Assembly (NCBI GenBank): GCA_900541315.1
Contig: UQJF01000056.1
Span: 1 to 17,914 of the forward strand
Length of the DNA stretch: 17,914 nt
Reading direction: 5' to 3'
DNA from: an uncultured Clostridium sp.
GTDB lineage: Bacteria > Bacillota > Clostridia > Lachnospirales > Lachnospiraceae
Shown here piece after piece: positions 1 through 7,500 of this stretch. A model generated the notes under the pieces. That model ran no database searches and was not told the origin of the DNA. It saw nothing but the letters and a program-made list of their open reading frames with translations. Positions within the stretch are counted from its first letter, which is position 1. Every line of letters begins with the position of its first letter. The position numbers were made by a program, and so were the translations under genes.

Positions 1-146
1 GATTTTTTGTCAGTTGTGCCCAAATTTTTGAGGCGTTGGCGTTGCGTCCGCCTCTAAAATTCGGGTGCGACTGGCGGAAAATCGGCCGCAAAAGCAAGTG
101 CATGAAAGACTCCGAGAGTACGTAAAAATGAAAGAGAGAAAAAAAC
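1..146. other. Window-edge leader region, possible gene remnant or dispersed repeat
   Basis: No complete gene is visible. Plus-strand frame 3 is open from the window edge to a TAA at 123-125 (40 codons, Arg/Lys/Cys-rich, ending MKDSEST). Frame 1 is open to a TAA at 55-57. Either could be the tail of a truncated upstream gene, but neither resembles a family I know. A 6-bp GAGGCG/CGCCTC stem pairs 30-35 with 49-54. The end of the stretch carries TCCGAGAGTAC (111-121), also found before the nitroreductase gene. I have an unverified impression that this sequence recurs in gut Lachnospiraceae genomes, so a dispersed intergenic repeat is possible. Confidence 0.25.
111..121 (+). promoter_or_regulatory. 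GAGAGTAC leader motif before the GNAT gene
   Basis: TCCGAGAGTAC ends 25 nt before the acetyltransferase ATG. The same 11-mer, in the same orientation relative to its gene, lies 24 nt before the nitroreductase start, and its GAGAGTAC core lies 23 nt before the sbcD start. The constant position suggests a transcript-start or operator element. Its function is unknown. Confidence 0.4.
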
Positions 147-587
147 ATGACAATCATACGACCCATGCAGCCTGCAGACAAAGAAGCGGTTCTTGCAATG
201 ATGGAAGTTTTCTACACTTCCCCGGCCGTTTTCACTAATGGCTCTGCCACTATTTATTCCAATGATTTTGAAGCCTGTGTAAGCGATAATCCTTATCTGG
301 AAGGTTATATGTTTGAAGAAAACGGGCAGATCCAGGGATATGCCATGACCGCCAAAAGCTTTTCTACGGAATTTGGCCGTCCCTGTATCTGGCTGGAAGA
401 CATTTATATCAAAGAAGCTTTCCGGGGTACTGGCATCGGAAGCCAGTTTCTTGAATTTATTGGAAACATGTATCCTGAGGCAGTCCTTCGTCTGGAAGTA
501 GAAGAAGAAAACGGCAGAGCCGTTAAAGTCTATGAGAAAAATGGATTTAACGTCCTGCCGTATATGGAAATGAAAAAACTGTTGTAA
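147..587 (+). CDS. GNAT family N-acetyltransferase
   Basis: This 146-residue protein has the GNAT fold signature and would transfer an acetyl group from acetyl-CoA to an amine; the substrate cannot be read from sequence. The N-terminus begins with the usual 'IRPMQPADKEAV' strand-helix. LEDIYI (83-88) is strand beta4. RGTGIG (93-98) is the acetyl-CoA pyrophosphate loop, matching the R/Q-x-x-G-x-G/A motif. VYEKNGF (128-134) is the typical C-terminal motif B. The length is normal for a single-domain GNAT. The ATG has only a weak purine-rich site (GAGAG, about 9 nt upstream), and no better start is visible. It stands alone and converges on the nitroreductase gene, with 42 nt between stop codons. 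Family assignment is firm, substrate unknown. Confidence 0.9.
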   Translation: MTIIRPMQPADKEAVLAMMEVFYTSPAVFTNGSATIYSNDFEACVSDNPYLEGYMFEENGQIQGYAMTAKSFSTEFGRPCIWLEDIYIKEAFRGTGIGSQFLEFIGNMYPEAVLRLEVEEENGRAVKVYEKNGFNVLPYMEMKKLL

Positions 588-601
588 TAACCACAAACTT
601 G

Positions 602-623
602 TTTTGAAAAATTGATTTCAAAA
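602..623. terminator. Possible bidirectional AT-rich terminator
   Basis: TTTTGAAA (602-609) is a perfect inverted repeat of TTTCAAAA (616-623) around a 6-nt loop. It sits between the convergent acetyltransferase and nitroreductase stops and is followed by TTTAATTT on the plus strand. The stem is nearly GC-free, so it would be a weak terminator. The position is the main support. Confidence 0.35.
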
Positions 624-629
624 TTTAAT

Positions 630-1169
630 TTAGAAGAATTTTGCTATATCCTCTACATTCTTCCTTGCCGGCATTTCAGGTCTGGTCGCTCCGTATCCTA
701 CTGCGATCACGGAGACAACTTCCTGGGATGCCGGGATTTCTAAGTATTCACGAAGCTTTTCACTGTCACGGATCCCCATGATCAGAGTATCTAAGCCCAT
801 ATCCTTTGCCTTCAACACCAGGTTTTCGTTCTGAAGTCCCAGATCATAACAGCCCCAGCCTTCACCTACTTCATTTTCAGCTACGCCTTCTCTTGAAAAA
901 CCGGAACGGGTTTTTACAAAAGCCGTAACAATAAGTACTGGTGCATTTGCACTGTTTTTCTGGTTAAATTCCGGAAGGCAGTCTTTTTTCACTTTTTCCA
1001 GCATTTCCGGTGACATTACCACATAATATCTGCCAGTCTGGGAATTTTTCCAGGATGGAGCCATCTGGGCAAAGCGGATCATTTCTTCGATCTGCGCCTT
1101 TTCTACTGTCTTTCCTTCTTCATAAGCTCTTAAGCTTCTGCGTGCCATAAGGGTCTGGTTAAATTCCAT
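630..1169 (-). CDS. Nitroreductase family protein (FMN-dependent oxidoreductase)
   Basis: This 179-residue, single-domain nitroreductase-family flavoprotein is expected to use FMN and NAD(P)H to reduce nitro compounds, quinones or similar acceptors in the cytoplasm; the natural substrate is unknown. The N-terminal RRSLR (10-14) is the phosphate-contacting FMN motif of the family. APSWKNSQ (37-44) is the next conserved flavin-contact loop. MGIRD followed by an AVGYGA segment and PARK near the end complete the C-terminal FMN site. The length is typical of the short clostridial subgroup. The ATG has a good AAAGGAG site. It has its own promoter-like hexamers (1211-1239) and the GAGAGTAC leader, and is divergent from the deacetylase gene. 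Confidence 0.92.
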   Translation of the reverse strand: MEFNQTLMARRSLRAYEEGKTVEKAQIEEMIRFAQMAPSWKNSQTGRYYVVMSPEMLEKVKKDCLPEFNQKNSANAPVLIVTAFVKTRSGFSREGVAENEVGEGWGCYDLGLQNENLVLKAKDMGLDTLIMGIRDSEKLREYLEIPASQEVVSVIAVGYGATRPEMPARKNVEDIAKFF

Positions 1170-1193
1170 AATAGTTCTCCTTTACGTTCTTAT

Positions 1194-1204
1194 GTACTCT
1201 CGGA
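1194..1204 (-). promoter_or_regulatory. GAGAGTAC leader motif before the nitroreductase gene
   Basis: On the minus strand this reads TCCGAGAGTAC, identical to 111-121, and ends 24 nt before the start codon. It lies immediately downstream of the -10-like hexamer at 1211-1216, so it would be at the very start of the transcript. Confidence 0.4.
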
Positions 1205-1210
1205 ATCTTT

Positions 1211-1239
1211 ATATAATCCTGAAATCTTTTACTTTCTAA
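1211..1239 (-). promoter_or_regulatory. Probable nitroreductase promoter
   Basis: On the minus strand TTAGAA (1239-1234) and TTATAT (1216-1211) are separated by 17 nt, an acceptable sigma-A arrangement. TATATA, one base upstream, is an alternative -10. The predicted transcript start near 1204 falls on the shared TCCGAGAGTAC motif. Confidence 0.45.
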
Positions 1240-1310
1240 CAGGGAGTATAACATATCCGGAGCCTCTTTGGAATATACATACACCAATCTCTTTTATCTG
1301 GAGTTTCCCT

Positions 1311-2183
1311 ATGGGTAGTTTTATAAAAAAATGGTTCCATCTGGTTTTGATCTTTGTTTTTGCCTATCTGGCAGGAAGTCTGGCCGGTCATGCTGCAAAC
1401 CAGTTTCTTTCCGTTGATGGATCTTCCAAAAATGCAATCCAGAAATTCTCTCCAAAGCCAGTAGCCTTAACAGAAAATGGTATTCCCATTTATTCTGCCT
1501 CTGCTGACGGCAACTGGGGCTTAAGTTTTCCAAATCCCGGTCAGGCTCCCGTTGGAAATACAACAAATGACTATTTAAAGCAGTTTAATGCCTGTTATAT
1601 GGGAGAGCCTGGTGAAAAAGTGATCTATCTCACCTTTGATGCCGGTTATGAAAATGGAAATACAGGGAAAATATTAGATGCATTAAAAAAGCATGGGATC
1701 CATGCAGCCTTTTTTGTAGTAGGAAATTATCTGGAAACAAGTCCTGAACTGGTAAAACGGATGGTAAATGAAGGACATATTGTTGGCAATCATACATACC
1801 ACCATCCGGACATGTCAAAGATCTCTGACAAAGCAAGTTTTGAAAAAGAATTAAAGGATCTGGAAACCTTGTATACACAGGTCACTGGCCAGGCCATGAA
1901 AAAATATTACCGGCCGCCTCAGGGAAAATACAGTGAAAACAACTTAAAAATGGCTCAGGAGATGGGATACAAAACCTTTTTCTGGAGCCTTGCTTATGTG
2001 GACTGGTATCAGGATAAACAGCCCTCAAAAGAAGAGGCGTTCGAAAAACTGTTAGGCCGTATCCATCCCGGAGCCATCGTACTGCTTCACAGCACCTCAG
2101 ATACTAATGGTGCTATCCTGGATGAACTTCTTACGAAATGGGAAGAAATGGGATATCATTTCGCCACCTTAGATGATATCTGA
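1311..2183 (+). CDS. pdaA: PdaA-like polysaccharide deacetylase, membrane-anchored
   Basis: A 290-residue NodB-domain (carbohydrate esterase 4) protein closest in style to PdaA, which de-N-acetylates muramic acid on the way to the muramic delta-lactam of spore cortex. A signal-anchor helix spans about 8-28, then a linker, then the NodB domain from about 104. TFDAG (108-112) is motif 1; the second Asp of the usual TFDDG is Ala here (B. subtilis PdaA has Asn). H161 and H165 in HTYHH are the metal ligands. RPPQGKYS (201-208) is motif 3, D231-W232 motif 4, and LLH (258-260) motif 5. The YENGNT run after motif 1 resembles PdaA. The ATG has GGAG 7 nt upstream. The family is clear; the delta-lactam role is inferred and implies a spore former. 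It converges on the beta-rich protein gene. Confidence 0.85.
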   Translation: MGSFIKKWFHLVLIFVFAYLAGSLAGHAANQFLSVDGSSKNAIQKFSPKPVALTENGIPIYSASADGNWGLSFPNPGQAPVGNTTNDYLKQFNACYMGEPGEKVIYLTFDAGYENGNTGKILDALKKHGIHAAFFVVGNYLETSPELVKRMVNEGHIVGNHTYHHPDMSKISDKASFEKELKDLETLYTQVTGQAMKKYYRPPQGKYSENNLKMAQEMGYKTFFWSLAYVDWYQDKQPSKEEAFEKLLGRIHPGAIVLLHSTSDTNGAILDELLTKWEEMGYHFATLDDI

Positions 2184-2197
2184 TGTACTAGTACATC
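2182..2197. repeat. Perfect 16-bp palindrome between convergent genes
   Basis: GATGTACTAGTACATC is self-complementary with no spacer. It overlaps the last two bases of the deacetylase stop codon and fills the 17-bp gap to the minus-strand stop at 2201. It has no loop or T-run, so it is not a classic terminator. Its half contains ATGTACT, also present in the sbcD promoter inverted repeat. Confidence 0.6.
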
Positions 2198-2200
2198 GTT

Positions 2201-2917
2201 TTAAGACTCCGGCACTACAACAGCTTTATTTCCAATTAATTCCAGTTTGTCGCTGTTGCTGCCTTCTCTTTTTATATGAGCCGTTTTAACAGCAGCTCCG
2301 GATGCACAGGCCGCTGTGATCGTTCCCTGGGCGCCTGCAAGTTCCACAGTCTCATCTACAATGCCAAACTCTGAGCCTGTAAAGGTAAGGTTTCCGCCCT
2401 CCAGCCGGACTGCAGAAGGATGGTCTGCATCCAGCTCTCCCCCATTCCAGTCGCTGCAGACAGCATTACCGCTGGCAGATTCCAGTTCCAGGCTTCCTTC
2501 TCCCCTGATGGTCAGTGTACCTGTACCTTTTTGGATCACAGGTCCCTGGCTTTCCAGGTGGCTTACTGTATCTTTTTTCAGCTGAAGGATCAAATCTCCT
2601 TCCACTTCGATCACCGGTTCTGCTGTGTCCAGGCTTCCTGCTTCCATTTCATCCAAAGTCAGGATATACTGTCCTCTGCTGTTTCTAAGTGTCCAGCCAG
2701 CTTCCCTGGTGGTCTTTCCATTTTCAGGGATCAGTACCTTTTCTCCTTCGATCTTAACAGTAGTAAGAGGAACCTGGTTTCTGGAAGTAGTCAGATTGAA
2801 TTTGGACGCTACAAGCATTCCAAAAGTAGCTACTCCTGCGCAGCAGGCTGCCACCAGACCGATAAACAGAACGGTGCGCACCATTCTTCCAATAAATTCC
2901 TTAGGCAGCTGCTGCAT
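2201..2917 (-). CDS. One-TM beta-rich extracytoplasmic protein, function unknown
   Basis: This 238-residue protein has a short positive N-terminus, one hydrophobic segment (about 14-37) and an outside portion rich in short Gly-broken strands, for example 'GTGTLTIRGEGSLELES' (131-147) and 'RLEGGNLTFTGSE' (171-183). Such repeats suggest a right-handed beta-helix, possibly like the Cthe_2159-type carbohydrate-binding proteins of clostridia, but the match is by style only. Single Cys residues lie at 154 and 204 outside the membrane. The ATG at 2917 was chosen over one at 2974 because it has GGAGGA 7-8 nt upstream. It overlaps the end of the ykgJ-type gene by 17 nt, which implies translational coupling. 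It is probably the last gene of the ldt-ykgJ cluster. Confidence 0.7.
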   Translation of the reverse strand: MQQLPKEFIGRMVRTVLFIGLVAACCAGVATFGMLVASKFNLTTSRNQVPLTTVKIEGEKVLIPENGKTTREAGWTLRNSRGQYILTLDEMEAGSLDTAEPVIEVEGDLILQLKKDTVSHLESQGPVIQKGTGTLTIRGEGSLELESASGNAVCSDWNGGELDADHPSAVRLEGGNLTFTGSEFGIVDETVELAGAQGTITAACASGAAVKTAHIKREGSNSDKLELIGNKAVVVPES

Positions 2918-3572
2918 GTTTTGCTTCCTCCAGTTTCTTGTTAAACTGCTCATAAAAATCCCCAGAAGCATCAAAGGGCTCCATATAGAACTTTTTCAGG
3001 ATATATAAGCACAATGCCTTTGACTTTTCCTGTCCTTCACTTCCAAAACTTTTTATCTTCTGTCCCATTTCTTTTGCAAAATAATGCCAGTCAGAAACGA
3101 ATTTCTCATATTTTCCGAAATCCGGCACATCGATCCATTTACGTACCTTTACTTTGGTCCTGTTTTCTTTTTTACATTCGTGAATCTGTAAAAAATACTG
3201 GAATGAACCATTTTCATACAGTCTGCCCAATGGGAACAGGCGGCAAAATCCCGGTCTGAATGGATGAACGGAGCATCTTCCTTCTTCATTTAAGAAAGAA
3301 CAGGCTTCCTTTTCTCCTGCCATTTTCAGATTTGGAAGGATCAGTCCGTCTGACATGTTTAACTCGATCCGGCCTTTTAACAGATCCTCAAAGGATAGCC
3401 CTGTTCCTGTACTTAAACGGTAAATATCATAGGGATCCAGTAAAATAGAGGATCCCATTCCCTGACAGCAGGCAGAACAGCCTTTACAGTCGCCGCAGTC
3501 TGCTTTTACCATATCTGAGGAACTGTACAGCTTTCCATCTGATATTTCTTTTAAATCTATTTCGCGTTCCAT
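2901..3572 (-). CDS. YkgJ-type CxxCxxCC metal-binding protein
   Basis: This 223-residue protein belongs to the YkgJ family (PF03692), proposed to bind zinc or an iron-sulfur cluster through conserved Cys. The N-terminal C26-x2-C29-x2-C32-x2-C35-C36 cluster is followed by C91, C100, H103 and C110 within 'RCSVHPFRPGFCRLFP', the family's second conserved block. The remainder, from about 125, is charged and helical, with no signal peptide or membrane segment, so it is cytoplasmic. The biochemical role of the family is not established. The ATG is preceded by AAAGGAAA about 10 nt upstream. It lies 54 nt after the L,D-transpeptidase gene, and its last 17 nt overlap the beta-rich protein gene, so the two products may work together. 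Confidence 0.85.
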   Translation of the reverse strand: MEREIDLKEISDGKLYSSSDMVKADCGDCKGCSACCQGMGSSILLDPYDIYRLSTGTGLSFEDLLKGRIELNMSDGLILPNLKMAGEKEACSFLNEEGRCSVHPFRPGFCRLFPLGRLYENGSFQYFLQIHECKKENRTKVKVRKWIDVPDFGKYEKFVSDWHYFAKEMGQKIKSFGSEGQEKSKALCLYILKKFYMEPFDASGDFYEQFNKKLEEAKHAAAA

Positions 3573-3626
3573 TGTTTCTTTTGTTTCCTTTCACATTCCA
3601 GCGGTTCTTCTGTCCATTTAAATCAG

Positions 3627-4415
3627 TTACGGCCCGATAGTCACCGGTACACCTACTGCACAGTAACTCCACAGAATATCCATTACATCATTTGTCATGG
3701 CAATACAGCCTGCTGTTCCTCTGTCTCCCTGATTTCCATGGATCTCAATGGCTCCTCCTAAAGGAGTATCCCATGGGGGTGTCACACCTGCTTTATTGGC
3801 ATCTACAATAGCCTGATACTGTTCCTGGGTAATAAGGCCGGTGGACAGACCTCTCTGGGCATCTTCAATATTGGGATAGGACAATCCTAGTGCCAGATAA
3901 TATTTGCTCTTGTCATTTCTGGTACATACGTAGAAGCTGCCTGACGGAGTGATCTCATCCCCCTCCTTTACTTTATCACCAGTAGCCGACTGCCGTCCCA
4001 GCTTGGCATCCCAGATACCGATCACCTTCTTATTCTGCATCAGGGTCAGCTTGCTCTGGCGTTTGCTGATATAGATGCTGATACCGGTGGCTGTCGGGGT
4101 GATAGATGCCGGGTCTGGTTTGGCTGCAGAGGTTTCTGTATTCTGAACAGCATCTGACTCCTTTTGACTTCCATCTGCCTTGTTTTCTGTACTCTGGGTC
4201 TTATCTGTACCGGCTGCAGGATTTTCTGTTGCCTGTGAGCCCTTTGCCCCATCCTGGTCATTCTGGCTGGCATCTGTCACCGGTGTTGCCTGGCCATCAA
4301 CAGCTTCAACGGTGCTGTTAATGGCAATGATCTGTTCTGCCATCGCGCCGGAAGCTGCTGTTACAGCCAGTCCTACTGCCAGAAAACCTCCCATCAATAA
4401 TCTTCTATATCTCAT
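3627..4415 (-). CDS. Secreted L,D-transpeptidase (YkuD domain)
   Basis: This 262-residue exported protein carries a C-terminal YkuD domain, the cysteine transpeptidase that makes 3-3 cross-links in peptidoglycan or attaches proteins to it. A signal peptide (RYRR, then a hydrophobic stretch) ends at the AMA site near residue 26. A low-complexity Asp/Gln/Thr/Ala-rich linker spans about 42-105 and probably crosses the wall. The catalytic domain runs from about 111 to the end, with H226-G227 and C237 in 'GTAGCIAM', a variant of the S/T-x-G-C motif. An ATG three codons upstream (4424) directly abuts GGAG, so the ATG at 4415, 9 nt from GGAG, is preferred. It is the first gene of a likely operon with the ykgJ-type and beta-rich genes. 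Confidence 0.88.
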   Translation of the reverse strand: MRYRRLLMGGFLAVGLAVTAASGAMAEQIIAINSTVEAVDGQATPVTDASQNDQDGAKGSQATENPAAGTDKTQSTENKADGSQKESDAVQNTETSAAKPDPASITPTATGISIYISKRQSKLTLMQNKKVIGIWDAKLGRQSATGDKVKEGDEITPSGSFYVCTRNDKSKYYLALGLSYPNIEDAQRGLSTGLITQEQYQAIVDANKAGVTPPWDTPLGGAIEIHGNQGDRGTAGCIAMTNDVMDILWSYCAVGVPVTIGP

Positions 4416-4468
4416 AAAACGCATCTCCTTTAGGAAAACATATACCCGCTTTTTTCTATCTGCTCCCC

Positions 4469-4497
4469 ATTTTACCAGAACACCGCTTTATGGGCAA
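4469..4497 (-). promoter_or_regulatory. Probable promoter of the L,D-transpeptidase operon
   Basis: On the minus strand TTGCCC (4497-4492), a 17-nt spacer and TAAAAT (4474-4469) preceded by TGG form an extended -10 promoter. Transcription would start near 4462, giving a leader of about 46 nt. I see no convincing terminator between the sbcC stop and this site. Confidence 0.55.
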
Positions 4498-4553
4498 CCG
4501 CAGTTTGTTTAAGATTTTCTGTCAGTTTTCCAGCTATGCCTGAATAAACTTTC

Positions 4554-7500
4554 TTAGTTCCCAACCACCTGTACCTGGCTTCCTATACCTGCGCTGCTGC
4601 GTTTTTTGGTGACAATGATTTTTCGCTCGATCCGGTCCTTCAGCTCTCCTACATGAGATATAATGCCTACCAGCCGTTGGCCCTCTGCCAGATCATTTAA
4701 GGAACGGATCGCCTGGTTTAAGGAATCTTCATCTAACGAACCAAAACCTTCATCTACAAACATGGCATCCAGGCGGATCCCGCCTGCGCCTGCCTGGATC
4801 TCATCGGAAAGCCCCAATGCCAGTGAAAGGGACGCCTGGAAGGATTCTCCGCCGGAAAGTGTTTTTACACTTCGCTCTGTTCCGTTGTAATGGTCAATAA
4901 CATTTAATTCCAGACCTGCTTTTTCCTTCTTGCCTTCCCCATTTTCCTGCCGTTTTAACTCATACTGGCCACTGCTCATGGTCATAAGCCGCAGATTGGC
5001 CCTGCGCAGGATCCGGTCAAAATAAGCCATCTGCACATAGGTTTCAAGCTCGATCTTACGCTTTCCGCTAAGTGTTCCCCCTGCTGTATCAGAAAGTGCC
5101 CGCATCCACACATATTCCTGCTCTGCTGCTGCCATTTTTTCCTGCTGTCCCTGAACAGCCTCATAAATACGCCGGTTGCTTTGCAGCTGTGAAAACTGTT
5201 TGGAATAAGCTTCTTCCCAGTTTTTCTTCTCTTCTGAGAATGTATTGATTTTTGCCTGTATCTCGTCTTCAGAGCTTTCTACTGTGGAAGAAATCTGGCT
5301 TTTTAAGGTTTCCATCGAAGATTTCAGGCTTTCACACTGCTGTTTTAACTGACCAAGTGTTTCATCCGCCTGCTTCAGCTTCTTCTCTAATGCCTGTTTT
5401 TTCTCTGTTTTAGCTTTCAGGACAGCATCTATCTCATGGGTTGTCATAAAACCATATATCTGGCTTTCTTCTTCAATCTGTCTCTTTAACTCTTCCAGCT
5501 GTATTTCCAGTTTCTGGATATCCAGAGTCTTTTGGGAAATGCTGTCTGAAAGAGTCTTCTGACGGATCTCCAGCTTTTCTGCCTGTATCTGTAAATGATC
5601 TAATATATCTGCTTTTTCTCTGTTTTTCCTGATCTCTGCCTGAACTGCTTCCAAAGCATCCCTGTTTTCTTCTTTTAACTGTATATATGCAGCTTTTATC
5701 CAAACAAGCATCTGCTGTATGTCCTGCATACCTGACTGTATCTGTGTACTTTGCAGATCTTCCTGCTGCTTTTCCAGCTGCAATATCTCCATGCTCTGCT
5801 TTATAAGAAGAGAAAGGCTTCCTGCTGCTGATGAATAAATATTCCGGGTCTTTAACAGCTTATCCTGGAGTACTTTTTCCTTCTGTTCTAAAGCCGCCAG
5901 TTCTTTCTGGCATTTTTCAAGAGATTCTTTTGCCGTCTGAGCTTCTTTTAACTTCTGTTCACAGGAAGATAATTCCTCTGACAGATGCATTTTTACTTTT
6001 ATGATATCCTGGCTTTCTGCTGCACTTTTTTCTGTCCCGGAACCTTCCATATGAGGTGCTTCTGATATCTCATTCCAGACGTCCCCAAAGATCTTCCCTC
6101 CTTTATTTTTATACTGCTCCCGCAGATCCCCCAGCTGCTCCTTCATCTGGCCGGCCTGGGCACTTAACTGCTGTACATTTTTTTCTTTCAGCTCTAATAT
6201 TTCCCTCTTCCGGTCCAGAACCTTTTTATCCGGCACCTGATCTGCGATCACTGCCAGCTGGGGATGATGAAGGGAACCACAGACCGGACATTTCTCCCCT
6301 TCCTTTAAATGCTTTGCCAGAAGACCTGCCTGTGCATCCAAAAATGCCTGTTCCAGTTGGTTATAAACCTCCCTTTCCTCATTTCTTTCCGCAACAGCTT
6401 TCTCATATTTATCCCAGGTCTCCCATAATCTTCTCTCCGCCTGTTGTAACTGGACTACCTGGGTCTTAAACTCCCGTAACTGCCCTGCTCTTACCTGCAG
6501 TACCAGCTCTGTTCCAGCCAGTTCCGTAAGGACTGTTTCCTTCTTTTTCCGTTCTTCTTTCTGCAGCACAAGTTCATTTTCATTTTTTTCCAGTTCTGCT
6601 ACTTTCTTTTCCCCGGCATCTTTTTCTATAACTGCCTGATTTAAAGCATTTTCCCCGTCTGCAAGCTGCTTTGCCTTGTCCTGCACTTCTTTTAAGATAC
6701 TTTGCAGCCGTTCTTTTTGGGCGTCTACCCCTTTCAGGCTTTCCCGGGCTTCTTTATTCTCCTGTATTGCCTGTTCCAGAGAAGCTTTTTCTGTGTTTAA
6801 TCTTCCAGCTGCCTCTTTCTCTTTTTCAATCTGGTCTGCCTTTTCGCCGGCTGTTTTTTTCTTCTTTATAAAGGCTTCCAGACCATCTTTTTGTGTCCGT
6901 AAACCGCGGATCTCCTCTGCCAGCAGCTCGCAATCTCCGGCTGCTTCTTCTGCTTCCTTTTTCTGTTCCTCAGCCTCTGTTACCTTTGGAACTAACACCT
7001 TAAGCTGTTCCTGCTTTGCTTCCAGGTTTTTCTTCATTTTCTGCTTTTGCTGTGCTTCTCCAAGCCCCCGGCTTGCAGCTTTTATTTCTTTATCCAGACC
7101 GTTTATGTGGTCTTTTACCTCTCTTAAACTGTCTTCCTGCCGTTTTATAGCATCTACAAGAAGCTGGATCCCCCGGATGGTCTTTCCCTCAAATTTCGCC
7201 TTTTTCAGTTCTTTCCATTCTGCCTCAGCCTGGGGATCTTCGCTGATAAATGCATCACCTAAATACTGGAGGATGCTTAAACGCATGCCATCATACTCTT
7301 TCCATTTCCCCTTCACTGCATCCCGCAGCCGGTTTTCAATATCCTGATAGATCCCCGTATGGAAGATCTGGCGGAATATCTCCCCCCGCTCTGTAGTTCC
7401 GGCTAAAAGCAGTTTCTGGAAATCTCCCTGGGCGATCATGGCAATCTGGGTAAACTGGCGGTAATCCAATCCCATTAACTCTGTTATAGCTTTTGTCACT

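Noticed and set aside
30..54. GAGGCG/CGCCTC hairpin near the left edge as a terminator
   Set aside because: The 6-bp stem has a 13-nt loop and no T-run after it, so it may be chance.
54..596. Long minus-strand open frame (180 codons) opposite the GNAT gene
   Set aside because: It lies almost wholly antisense to a gene with a clear acetyl-CoA motif, shows no domain of its own and has no ribosome site.
2420..2944. Overlapping plus-strand open frames opposite the beta-rich protein gene
   Set aside because: They have no ribosome site or domain; the minus-strand frame has a good start, a TM helix and an overlap with the upstream gene.
6676..7347. 223-codon plus-strand open frame opposite sbcC
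   Set aside because: It is Ser/Phe/Ala-rich, the expected shadow of the Glu/Lys/Gln-rich coiled coil, with no family resemblance.
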